From Phallus indusiatus (taxonomy: Eukaryota > Basidiomycota > Agaricomycetes > Phallales > Phallaceae), in NCBI GenBank assembly GCA_027605045.1, contig JAQFWX010000145.1:20334-84333 (forward strand): 64,000 bases of DNA. The letters are read 5' to 3'. Of the stretch, positions 8,997-20,517 are shown piece by piece. The first letter of the stretch is position 1. Each line of letters starts with the position of its first letter. The translations under genes were made by a program, and so were the position numbers. The notes under the pieces were generated by a model that did no database searches, had not been told where the DNA came from, and saw nothing but the letters and a program-made list of their open reading frames with translations.

Positions 8997-11928
8997 TCAG
9001 TTCTGAGCAGATTTGGCCATCTTGGAGAGAAATTTACTCAGCTATCTGGAGCAAAAAAAAATAACTAGTAACTCACCAAGTTCAGTGCACTTCCAGCTTT
9101 GAACCATTCAATTTGGCCTTCATTGAATGAATGAGCGAGAGATATCTCCTATTACACAATCAGGACCTGGTCAATATTAAATGCAAGCTCTCTGACATAC
9201 GTCTTTGGAACCATCTTTGTGTTTAACCACCAAAGTCAAGTTCTTGCCGGGGGCAAAAGACTCAAGACCGACAAGATCAACCTTGTCGTCAGGCTGGACC
9301 TTGTCATAGTCCGCTGGGTCAACGAAAGTTAATGCCAGCATGCCTTGCTTCTTCAAGTTAGTCTCATGAATACGAGCGAAAGATCTAACAATGATCGCTA
9401 ATCCACCAAGATAACGAGGTTCCAAGGCAGCGTGTTCACGGGAAGAGCCTTCACCATAGTTGTGATCGCCTGTAAAAATGATTAAAAAAGTACCTCACAA
9501 TAAGCTCGCGGTAACTTACCGATGACAACCCAGGGTTTGTTGTTAGCCTTGTACCATGCGGCGGTGGCCGGGACTGTGCCCCATTCACCAGTAATCTTGT
9601 TCTGTATATTGTTAGCTTCACCATTCTCAGCGTTGATGGCACCAATCAAACAGTTTTCTATCATACTTTGCTTTAGTAAAATTTTAACAATAAGTTAAGC
9701 GACAGGCTCACGGGAAATATTCTGCAAGTGTCCACGGTACTTGAGCCAGGGACCTCCAGCACTAATGTGGTCGGTTGCTGATGAAAAATTATGTGATGAA
9801 CAGTTCCTAAAGCTGCTTTCAATCAAAAGCGACTTACTGCACTTCCCTTTAACCTTAATTAAAACCGGAAGGTCGACAGGGTTCAAGTTGTCCCATGGCT
9901 TGAATGGTTCCAAAAGTTGGAGTCGGTCGCTCTTAGGATCAACAGCCACTTGGACACTTGAGCGATCTTGTGGTGGTGGTTGGAAGGTGTCTTGACCTGG
10001 ATCGTATCCGCGAGGAGGAAGTTCATATCCGGAAGGATCAGTGAATTTGAAGGGTTTCCCATCAGTACCAGTGAGAGTGTCAACCAAGGGGTTGAAAGTC
10101 AAGTCACCAGCGAAAGCCATAGCAGTGACAATATCGGGAGAAGCGACGAAAGCGTGGGTAGCCGGGTTAGCATCATTACGACCGGTGAAGTTACGGTTAT
10201 ACGAGGTTATGACTATGGAACACCTTAGAACACGGGAAATTGTGCGCGAGATAGCTGTTACGTACTAGAGTTAGCTTCACCCTTCTTAACGTCCTTTCTG
10301 TCCCATTGACCGATACAAGGACCACATGCATTAGCTAGGACTAGTCCACCAACTTGTTCAAAGGCCTCAATTTGCCCGTCACGGGAAATAGTAGCGCGAA
10401 CTTGCTCAGAGCCGGGAGTGATCGTGAATTTAGACTTAGTTTGAAGACCATGTTCGGCTGCTTCCTTGGCAATTGACGCGGAGCGAGTCATGTCTTCATA
10501 TGAAGAGTTCGTGCAAGATCCAATGAGTGCAACCTTGAGCTCTTGGGGCCAGTTGTTCTTTTTCACCTCTTCAGCGAATTTGGAGATTGGGGTAGCAAGA
10601 TCGGGAGTGAAAGGTCCATTGATGTGGGGCTCGAGCTCAGAAAGGTTCTACAGGCAAAGTTAATCCAATACAGTAGGAAAAAAATAATAACCCACAATTT
10701 CAATAACTTGGTCATACTCGGCACCCTGGTCAGCTTTCAAGTTGTAGGCAAACTGTTCGGCGTATTTGGCAATGTCAGGACGTTTTGTGGCATTCAGATA
10801 ATCCGCCATTCGGCGATTGAATGGAAAGAGCGAGGTGGTGGCACCAATTTCAGCACCCATGTTGCAGATCGTACCCATACCAGTGCAGGACAAGGATTCA
10901 ACACCAGACCCCGTATATTCAACGATAGCACCTGTGCCACCTTTAACAGTGAGTATTCCAGCTACTTTGAGGATAACATCCTTAGGTGTTGTCCAGCCGC
11001 CGATTTTACCAGTCAAATTGACACCAATAACCTTAGGGCATTTGAGCTCCCATGGAATTCCGGCCATGACATCGACAGCGTCGGCACCACCAACACCACA
11101 AGCAATCATACCAAGACCACCAGCATTAGGTGTGTGCGAGTCGGTACCAATCATAAGACCACCGGGGAAGGCATAATTTTCCAGAATAATTTGATGGATG
11201 ATGCCTGAACCAGGCTTCCAAAATCCAATACCATACTGCACAAGGGATAAGCATCAATCAAAATGTATGCTTAGGGTATACCTTCGCAGTAGCAGTAGCC
11301 AAAAAGTCGTAAACCTCCTTGTTAATGTTGATTGCACGAGCCAAATCCTTCTCTCCACCAATTTGTGCTTCAATAAGATGGTCACAGTGCACCGTTGTTG
11401 GCACTGCAGTAGTGGGAATCCCGGCGGACATGAACTGTAATAAAGCCATCTATATCCAATCCAAATTAGAAATGTACCTGACAAATAATTCACTAGCTTA
11501 CTTGGGCCGTAGCATCTTGACAAGCCACACGCTAAACACGGTTAGCAAGTTTGTAATTATTTACTATCAAGAAGATTGAACTCACATCAGGTCGTAATTT
11601 CAGATAACTAACACCACGGGTAATGTCCTGGTTATGAGGATCGTCCAGATGACCATACAGTATCTTCTCAGAAAGAGTCAATGGACGGTTGAGTCTGAAA
11701 GGGTAACACGTAATTAAAACCATGAGAAAATAAAATGGTATCAACATACCTTTGGCGAACAATGGCAAGGTTGTCCTCAATCCGTTGATAGTTGATGAAT
11801 TTCCCTTTTTCTAAGTTAGACATGGCAACTTGAGTGTCGCCAATTCGAGGAACGGCCGTAGCCATACCCGCCGCAAGACGTTGTACGGCACGCAGTGCAT
11901 TAGCTGTTCTGTTGGACAGGTTCAACAT
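8997..11928 (-). CDS. ACO1: Mitochondrial aconitate hydratase (aconitase)
   Basis: TCA-cycle enzyme converting citrate to isocitrate via cis-aconitate with a [4Fe-4S] cluster. The start (complement of 11926-11928) gives a mitochondrial leader, [20 protein letters not shown]. Successive exons carry [52 protein letters not shown], the cluster cysteines in [12 protein letters not shown] and [30 protein letters not shown], then the swivel domain with [20 protein letters not shown] and [18 protein letters not shown]. The full set of aconitase signatures is in order, separated by roughly ten short introns. The last exon is ambiguous: after GSALNL an intron can end so that the protein finishes either SKMAKSAQN (TGA 8997-8999) or a few residues after the junction (TAA near 9035). 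Head-to-head with ASK1, 234 bp apart. Confidence 0.96.
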
Positions 11929-12162
11929 CCTGCACCACGAAGAAAGCTACGTCGATGAAGGTATAATGTGATTAGTTTGAAAGAAAGAGGAGTCAATGGT
12001 CTGGGAAAAAACGTGACTGGAGACGGGACGTTGGATTTCGGAAACGGTTTTCCGGTTGGACGCTCCGCTTCGGAACATGCAGAGCGATGATGTAATTTAT
12101 GTGACACGTGACAAACGCGCTTTCTCCTCGAGGACGGTTCATTGGAAATCAGTTTTACAACA

Positions 12163-14185
12163 ATGGAACCAAAACCATGTTCGCAGCCTTGGACGCCTCC
12201 TGATCCCACCACAATTGTGATACCGGGTGTTGATCCTACAGCATCAATAAATGAGCAGATTGATCAAATTGATCAGCTGATTACTATCCGACTGCAGGTA
12301 CAGTTCATGAACTTGAATATCTCCATGTTAGCCTACCATTCCGCGTACAGAACATCGATGCCAATTTCTCAAGAATACAACAGCTTATTGCTTCAAAATT
12401 ACTTCCAGCGTTTAGAAAATACGCGGAAGGCACTGAACCCGTCCGCGAAGCTGCCAAGGTGCGTCCCATACGCGTCGCTCCGCAAAACGCGTATACCTAA
12501 ATTATATGTTGTGCTAGTTTTGGAAATCCTTTTACGAGGCAGCTGCACAAATTAGGATTCCTCTCGCCTCGGATATATCTCTTGATCAGTCTGCCGAAAC
12601 TGAAGTAACAAACACTCCTCAAGATGAAGAACAAGACTCAGAGCAACAGGCAGATGAAGGCGACACAACTATCCAATCATATGACACTGCAAATACAACT
12701 CCAGTTGCTAACGATACATTCATGCAAGGTGCCCCCATATCTTCAACTCCGTTAGTTCGCGACACTCGGGCCACTGGCGAGGACGAGGCCTGGAGCGCCT
12801 CCATTGAGTCACCGTTTGAAAGGTTGCACAGAGAGGTGCAAAGCCTTGCAATTGAGGACGAACTCCCGACAAACTCATCTATTCTGTCTTTACCCGAAGC
12901 CCCCAAGAATATCTTCCCAGTTTCGACACTACCGGTCCTTGAAGAACCCAAGGTGCCCGTAACAAACCCTCGCCCTCCATCGCCTCCGCAATCTCGAAAT
13001 AAAGGCAAGTCGCCCTTACGTGAAAATATCCTTCGCCACAATGCCAAGAAAACCGCTTTGTCTCAAGGACCATCACTGCACAAAACTCCTCGGCATCAAA
13101 CTCCCCAACACCCCTTCTCCAATACTCACCGCTGGAACGGTCTTGTCGATCTACGTCAGCCTTCGCCATCAAAGCAGTATAAACCAGGACCTTCTAAGCA
13201 TGATTATGACTCGGACTCCTCAGACGATTTGATACCTCCGGGTATGTCGCCTCCTGTCACCATGCAGTTCGCTATGCCTGCTAGACTACGAACATCCCCG
13301 GTGAAATTGTCTCTGACGCCAGCAAGGCAGGCAGCTGAGAAAATAAAGGGTCGTTATGTTGTCAATGCGGCCAGCAGAGGTATCGGACTAGCCTCACCCA
13401 GTCGACCTGCCCTTGAGCCTTCCATTAGCAGTGTCGCTCCCAGCCTTCCCAGCATGTCGAAATATACCTACCCTAGCTCATCTCATATCACGAATTCATC
13501 ATCATTCAACTCACGAGTATCCATTCCGAATCACCCTTCGACTTCACAACAATCTGATGGAATTATGACGCCTGCTCATCAAATTTATAAATCTCGCGTT
13601 GGTCCTCAGCCTCCCCAAGCGACAACAGCAACCGGTGCGAATGATGAGCCCCTTATCAATCTATCAGACGATATTACAATGAAGCCGTCCTCTCAAGATC
13701 AAGTCTATGTGATGCCCAAATCACGCCTACTGATTGACGATGAAGCATCGCTTTCCCCTGACTCTGACTCCGATTTATCCGAGCACAATGAGCAAAATCC
13801 ATCTAACGGATTTCTCTACGCAACACAGAACAATGTTCAAACAGATGATTCGTTTAGTGATGATGGCGAAGACTCATTCACAAATATCGGCCGGCCAGCT
13901 GGTCAGCTGCATCCGGTCATTGATATGTTTGCTCAGTTTGAGGGAGAAAACGTTAATGTTGATGATGATTCGTTTGATCAAGACTCTTTTTCTGCTAATG
14001 AAGAAGAAGAGACTATTTTCGGAGGTCGTCAAGCAAACGAAGGTGCAGATGGACGACTCAATATCCGGAAAGTTCCCTTAATTGATGATGCGCACACCGG
14101 CGTTGTATCGCTGAATCCTTACGCTCAAATTGAACAAAGCCCGACACCATATGTCGGCCAGGGAGCACCTTTAATGCATAAGTAA
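12163..14185 (+). CDS. ASK1: DASH complex subunit Ask1
   Basis: Subunit of the DASH/Dam1 ring that couples kinetochores to spindle microtubules. Three exons: 12163-12297, 12351-12458 and 12518-14185. The conserved Ask1 domain is at the N-terminus and is only complete after splicing: PCSQPWTPPDPTT, then INEQIDQIDQLITIRLQ joined to NIDANFSRIQQLIASKLLP, then REAAK joined to FWKSFYEAAAQIR. The remaining roughly 480 residues are low-complexity, Ser/Pro-rich and acidic, with many SP/TP sites (for example PRPPSPPQSRNKGKSPLREN), as expected for a phosphoregulated Ask1 tail; acidic clusters DDDSFDQDSFSANEEEE lie near the end. The long open frame from 12722 is just the third exon, not a separate gene. 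It shares a 234-bp divergent promoter region with aconitase. Confidence 0.9.
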
Positions 14186-14557
14186 CTACTCAACTACTAT
14201 CACATTACATTCAACACGAAACATTTTCTCAATGGGTAGTCCCCCATTGAAACTACGATAATTTTTTTTATCAATGCTTAGGGATTACAGATTCAAAGAA
14301 TGATGCTGAATTGGCATAACTATGCTGAGACCCGGTTTCTACTTCAAATATCACTCAGTTTTTATTTATTTTACCCGGAATTTTTTTCTTGCCCATTGAC
14401 TTAATCAACTAGAGAAAGGAGCGGGCTCGAATGCTTTGATTAAGCAAGCGAGTAACGCAGAATAGGAATAAACACGTTACGTCACGCGTTTCAGCATATA
14501 TCCAGACAACATCCTGTATCAAACACGATCCTTAACGCATCTCAAGAACAAAGAAAC
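14186..14557. other. Intergenic
   Basis: About 370 bp between ASK1 and the following secreted protein on the same strand. No gene seen; contains the ASK1 3' UTR and the next promoter. Confidence 0.5.
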
Positions 14558-15250
14558 ATGTTTTTACAACTTTCAATCACTTTCGCTCTTTTGATAACGA
14601 CCGTTTTGTCCCGAATTACGTCAACCAGCGCGCATATATCAAACCATCTTGAGCAGCGCGACTACTACCCTGATTCAAACGAGATATCCTCTAGTCTTTT
14701 TTCAGGCAGAGCGACGTGGTTTTACCCTGGTCAAGGTAACAGGGTGGTATTCGGCTCAAAAAAACTGAGAAAATAACTCGTTGCTTATCAGGCGCATGTG
14801 GTGGATACGCTACGGACTCTGATTACATTGTGGCGTTAAGTCATACACAATATCAAGACGCACATTGCTACAAAAGCATTTTTGTGATAAACATGGAAAC
14901 AGGCAAGGCCGCACAAGCTCATATACAAGGTATATGATCAGTACTTTCGTGCCAAAGCTTCTCTAAGGTTGCGCCATTGATAGACAGATGCGCTGGTTGC
15001 AATTATGGAAGCATAGACATGTAAATCCCGCATTAAACCTTCACTGAAGAGAGATATGAACCGATCTTTCTTGTGCTTCAGGTCCCCTGCTCTTTTCAAT
15101 TCGATAGCGGAAGGAGGATTGGATCAAGGCGTGTTTCCAGTTGCATGGCTGTTTTTGGACGACATGCCGGATGACTTCTCATATCACGATATTTTCATGC
15201 GAAGATCCTCGCAGACGGAAAGGGAATTAAACGCCACCGCGATAAATTGA
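14558..15250 (+). CDS. Secreted double-psi beta-barrel (RlpA/expansin-like) protein
   Basis: Small secreted protein of four exons. Exon 1 from ATG 14558 gives a signal peptide (MFLQLSITFALLITTVLSRI) and a short pro-region, ending RATWFYPGQ. Splicing joins this to GACGGYATDSDYIVALSHTQ, then DRCAGCNYGSIDM, then SPALFNSIAEGGLDQGVFPV ending VAWLFLDD and a short polar tail with TGA at 15248-15250. This order (GxATWYxPGxGACG, DxIVALS, DRCxGCxxxxID, SPxxFxxI...GV...W) is that of the fungal double-psi beta-barrel family that includes riboflavin-aldehyde-forming-enzyme-like and expansin-like proteins. The Asp of the DRC motif is kept. Such proteins are extracellular, often wall-associated; enzymatic activity is unproven in most. 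Its proximity to the AA9 gene is consistent with a saprotrophic secretome but is not evidence of joint function. Confidence 0.82.
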
Positions 15251-15424
15251 TACGGCCTGCTTCACTTTTATTACCAGTTGTATACTAGAACCGAACATCG
15301 TACATATGTTGGTTGAACTCGCTTTGATGATAATTTAAACCGATGTAGCTCGTACTCGGATACTCCTCCAACGTCTCCTGTAGAGATCTGCCTGTTTCAC
15401 TCTAAAAATGGGCAACCTTCATTA

Positions 15425-18400
15425 CTATCTCAGGCCACATAAACAATCACAGCCTGGCACGGGGCATTCGTTATGGCGTGGTGAGGTGTCGCTGCCATAG
15501 AACCACTCGAGCATGTGAGAAGCGTGCCCACCATGCTTGCACGTCTGACAGAAAACCAAAGCATTGTTCAACGTATCTTTTTTTAGAAAAAAATCAATGA
15601 AAAATGTCAGAGGAAGGCAAGAGGGAATCCTAACTTTTTTCAGTGCTGCCCTCAGTCATTTCCGGATCACGCTCAAGATCGTAGCCGAGCCCAAGTACAA
15701 CCAGGCATATAGCACAACGAGGAAGAGAGCGTCCACATGTTTGGCAGCAATTGACCTACAAAGGTGTGAAGTGAATTATCATGTGAGATAATCCCCAAAG
15801 AATGCTAAACAGCGAAATACATACCCTGATTTTTCCACCATCTCCGATTCTAAGTCTGGGGCTCAAGCCCAAATTAACATTCTTCTTACAAAAGGGACAT
15901 CGTATGGCAATTTGTGGCCGAGTCCAATCCAACTCTGGATGTGTTTGAATCTGAGCCTGGGTCTGCCCCTGAGCAGACGAGACGTGAGGGTGCTGGTGTG
16001 GAACAGTATGAGAATGGATGTCTTCCCACTCCCGGTCTAGTGTGTCTCTCATGATCTTCCCTCTTGAAATATCGAATTGACACCGGAAGTGAAACATTTG
16101 CCACATATCAAGTGAATTCCTGTAGGCCTCTATCCATCTCTGTGCCCAAATTCGCGCTTCCGTGGCAGAAGACATCACTGTTAGCGAAGCAAGAATAGAG
16201 GCAGTCTGGACATCTCCCGTCGTATCAACATAACCTTGGATCACTTCAAATCCTAAGGGTGTCAAGCCGGTGAGTATGACACCTTCTATATCTCCTCGCT
16301 GTCGAAATGTATCAGTCAGCCGGCGAAGATAGGACGAGAGAGATCTGTCGTCTAGAAAACGGAAAGCAATTGCAAGGCGTTCGCGGAGCGGGAGAGACTC
16401 CTCTTGGAGAATATCTGACCAGTCGTCGAGTGCGACATGAGTCAGCATAACACGGATATAGGGATCCTAAAACCTGAAATGAGGATAACATTCGAGCAGC
16501 TCAACAAGAACGGACAAACCTCAATTCGAACGATTAACCGATTATAATGCTCCCTCACCTGGTTGGATGTACCTTGTTGTACAAGGAGAGCCGCGATTGT
16601 ACCGGACATGATACGCAACCTTTCATCTGAGGTAAATTTTATTAGAGTGAGGAACGGAAGAACTCGTCACCGTCGAGACATACCATCGCTTCGCATTAAA
16701 CACTCAATAGCTTTATCCTGATGGTTGATGAATAGTAACCAACATGCTGCTCGAGTAAGTTGGCCGTCTCTTTCCCATCTAATAAATAAATAACATGAGA
16801 GATTTTGATAGATACAAAAGCTTGATAGACTTACTGCGCACAAGCGTTCAACAGGTCTTGGTCGCTCAAACACCATCCACAAAGGAGTAAACAAAGCTTG
16901 CGTTGGACGGGTTTTGATGTAGGAGCTGCGATCTTCACATTTGATGATGCTGTCAAGACTAAACCAATATGGATTTTGAAAAAAGCACATGGTTTATAAA
17001 TGGGACTATCCTTACCATCGTCATCTAGAATTCTGTCTTTCTCGTTTCGAATGTAATACCCGCTCAGGACTTGTAGCGCAGCCGTATAATCACTAGAAGG
17101 GGAATGACTTCGGTACATTGACATAGGTGTCGATAAGGTACTTGAAGTAGAAGTAGACGTAGGGTTTCGAGATCGGCTATGCCCGCGACTCGGATTCCTC
17201 ACATGTTCGTTGTCTTGCGACAAGTGTATATCGGAGGATGCTTCCGGAGACACTGTTTCTTTATTCTTTTCCCTGCCGCCATCCCTTTCTTTTTGCAAGT
17301 GCTTCGCCTTTGCTTCGGCTGGGAATCCTTCCCAAATTCCATACACTCCCTGATACGAGAAATTGAAACCATGAATTCTAGGATGGCGTGAAAGAAGCGT
17401 TCGGGATGCTGAACAACAAGGTTTAGATGATCCCATATGGACCTGGGGAGGAACAACGTACACTCAATCCAAGTCCAAAGCTCATATAGGGTATCTGTAT
17501 AAAACGTATCTGATTTAACTATATTAGCGTTGAGATCCAGCTGTAAAACCGTTGTTAGGCCTAGCGAGCCAATGATACACGAAAACCTCACACTATCAAG
17601 ACCATATCCTTTAACGGCTCTTCGCTTCATGACCATGGACACATCGTCCATAATAGTACGACGACTTGAGCGTTCACCAGTTGAAAGTTTCCCTTTAGAA
17701 ATAGAACGTCGAGAGCGAGCAGCTGCGGAGCCTTGTCCATGGGTTGGAACTTGCGCAGCATAGGCATCCACAGCAATAGTTCTCCCCGACTTTCATTAGG
17801 ATCTGCTTCCTTTTCGACGAGGAGTGTCAGTGCACCCGGACGCGGTGTCTGAAGAAGATCCGTGGTAGAGTTTGAGAGTGGAAAGCGTTTAAGCGAAGAA
17901 GGACGAGAAGGAGCATGAAAGTCACCCTGTCTTTGTCGCCCAAACTTTTTGTCTTTTCCTCTGAAGGATAGCCCACTTAAACTTCCAGCCAGGTCCTCTG
18001 TATCTTCCTCGTCTCTAGGCTGATAAACTCTATAGCCCCTTCCAAAATTGACAGATAATTCTCCACGTGCACTCCACTGAGGTACGGGAGCGTCATATAT
18101 TGTTTGCATATCTAGTTCACCATCTTTGGTTAAGACCGCAATTGCCATCGACACCGTTTGTCCGTGCTTTTCGTCCGACTTGGAACTCCATCCCCAATGA
18201 GAAGGATGCGGAATGGAGGTAAAAGATGCAAGAGGGCGGAAGAAACGAGACGCTGCGGCAAGATGAGATTAACAACGATAGCACCACTCGGAAAGTAAAT
18301 AGTATGCGTACATGTCCGTGTGTTTCGTAAGATAATATACTCTGTTTTGATAGATGGTTTAGTATTGCTTGTCAAGAACGGACGCGTTGTAGATGATTCC

Positions 18401-19736
18401 TCTGCGGTGGAGGACAAACTTGCGGCGGGGGTGGTAGTAGGTGAGGAAGATGACCAAGGCAATCTCGCCAACTTGGAAATCCTACTAGTTCCTTCACCTT
18501 GCCCTGTCTGCGTGTGGTTTTGACCACGAGTATTGCCTTGCCTGTCCGATATAGTTATATCGTAATCCCATCGTTCTTCAACAGTGGCACGAATGGTATC
18601 CCAAAAGCGAACAGCATATGCATCTTTCTCGAGCGAAAGAATCGACCCACGGCGAGTCTTACTAAACTCAATAGCGGTGATTGGATTGGTATCTCCACCA
18701 TCAGCTAAAGCATCTTTTTCGGAAAAGCTCAGCACCGGACTAGTGAAATATCTATAATCCCACATCCTCACGACCCCATCTTCACTGAATGAGGCAAACT
18801 GGTGGTGATCGAAGGGATTAGTACAAAGACCATAAACGGATTTCGTCGCAATGGATTGAGGGTTTAGTGAGGCTGTTGAAGGAGCCGCAGTCCCTGATCC
18901 GGATGAACTTGTGTTTAAACCACCAGTGAAACCGACCGCGCCGGATGGGCTTCTCAAGTCAAATAACCGAATCCATCGGTGGCTTACACCGGCCACGACT
19001 AAATCAGTGGTATGGGGCATGAATGAAAGAGAAGTGACCGTTTCTGTATGAAGCCATTGTTGGATAATATTTCTGTCATAGCGCGGAATATTGGGAGGTA
19101 TATTGGAAGGCAACAGTGGGTCGGAACGCGTGAACAACATAGCCTTTGGTGTGAATTCGTCAGGAGGGGTTTGCAATGGAGTCAAAGTATCGTCTGCTCT
19201 CCCCCCAGCCATTTTCGGGGTAAACACCTTCGAGGATGTGGTCTCAATATCCCAGATCACCAAGCTCGGTTCACCTCGGACCTTGTCTAGTCCTACAGCC
19301 AAATAGTTTGGATCATAACTTGAGAATGCAAGCGCATTACAGGCACGGGATGACCGGGAAGGCAAAGACGAGACTGCAGGACTGCGAAGTGTATTTGGAG
19401 GGTGTGTAATAGAGAACCTTAAGAGTTCGACTTTCCCTTGTGTTGTCCCGACTGCTATGAGGTCCGTATCTAGGGGATGAGGTGAGAGAGCAAAGCACTA
19501 CAAAAGACGTCTTTAATCATCGAGATTCACAAAATTCACTCATTCCCTACCTTCATATGAATCAAGTCACCCAGAGTCGTAACTTCTGCAATTTCGGAGC
19601 TGCCATCCCAATCGTAGACTTTGATCTGGCCCACAGAAGTGCCCCCAGCATTCCCTACATTGCCTGCGCCTCCAATAGCGAATCTACGAGGTTTGGTAGG
19701 GTGCCATACAATTCTCTTGGAGTCTGATTGAACCAT
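15425..19736 (-). CDS. SEA4: SEA/GATOR2 complex subunit Mio homologue
   Basis: Large WD40 protein of the vacuole-associated SEACAT/GATOR2 complex, a positive regulator of TORC1 amino-acid signalling. Exon 1 starts at the ATG complementing 19734-19736 (MVQSDSKRIVWHPTKPRRFA); the in-frame TTG upstream is not a start. The N-terminal beta-propeller includes LAFSSYDPNYLAVGLDKVRG, IQQWLHTETVTSLSFMPHTT, GVSHRWIRLFDLRSP and FASFSEDGVVRMWDYRYFTS. A disordered insert and an alpha-solenoid part follow (LNTYK-free, with LDEWSDILQEE-like helices near 16.4 kb). The C-terminus is the diagnostic zinc module, spread over three small exons: IRCPFCKKNVNLGLSP, CCQTCGRSLPRCAICL and CQTCKHGGHASHMLEWFYGS...CPVPGCDCLC, ending at TAG 15425-15427. 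The last exon was found by splicing past an in-frame stop at 15630. About ten introns. Orthology to Mio is supported by the propeller plus zinc module. Confidence 0.88.
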
Positions 19737-20517
19737 AATGCTCGGTGTGGCTTGGTATGTTCTGGACCGACGGAGATATTCAGAGGTCAATCAGCAATCA
19801 GTAGCTAGAAATAAAATTAGGAATTATCCTGGTAATAATAAGCATTTGGCGTTAGGTTTTTATTTACTGTGTTTTTCGGAAAAAAATACCATTGATTAGT
19901 AGGGATTTAGCAGATCGGACAATGCCATTACTGACGTAATGGGAAGGGCGCTACTAAGCGCTAAGCTCTATTGAATATTCTGTTAAAATCAAGTTGAAAC
20001 AGGTGGAGAAAGAGTCGGTGTTCAATAAAATATAGCAAGCAGATTAAGAGTGGGATGGAAATGATTGGGGAATTCCAAAGCCGCGGGAGAGGGGGATACT
20101 AGAGGTGAGCGGCGAAAGGAGTTATTGGAGTGAGATTGTCTGTCGCGGTAGGGTTAGAGTTACTTCCGACCAGACTCGGAATTGCAATAATTTATCGCTG
20201 TGTTTTTCTAAATATTCATTATTCGTCTAATACATTTATTTGTTTACTTAAGGACTCTGGATGTAGTCAGAGCCCTTGCACTCGCGCAGGTCAAGTTAAA
20301 TACAATTTCCTGGGTCATCAACTCAATGTAATTACTTGAAATCACACTGAAAGTATTTTCCTTAGCTGGAGAACCCTTCTATCGATTTCTTCGTAAGGAG
20401 AAGGGCCGAGCCTCAAGGTAGGCTGGAATCACACGTCCACGTCCAAAAAGAAAACAAACCCCCAGATCGTTTCAAAATGTAAAAATACATACATATACGG
20501 GCATCACAATTTGCCTT
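19737..20517. other. Intergenic
   Basis: About 780 bp between the SEA4 start and the GH92 3' end. No coding sequence was recognised; the region should hold the SEA4 promoter. Confidence 0.5.

Noticed and set aside
12722..14185. Independent gene starting at 12722
   Set aside because: It is the third exon of ASK1; the conserved N-terminal domain lies in the two upstream exons.
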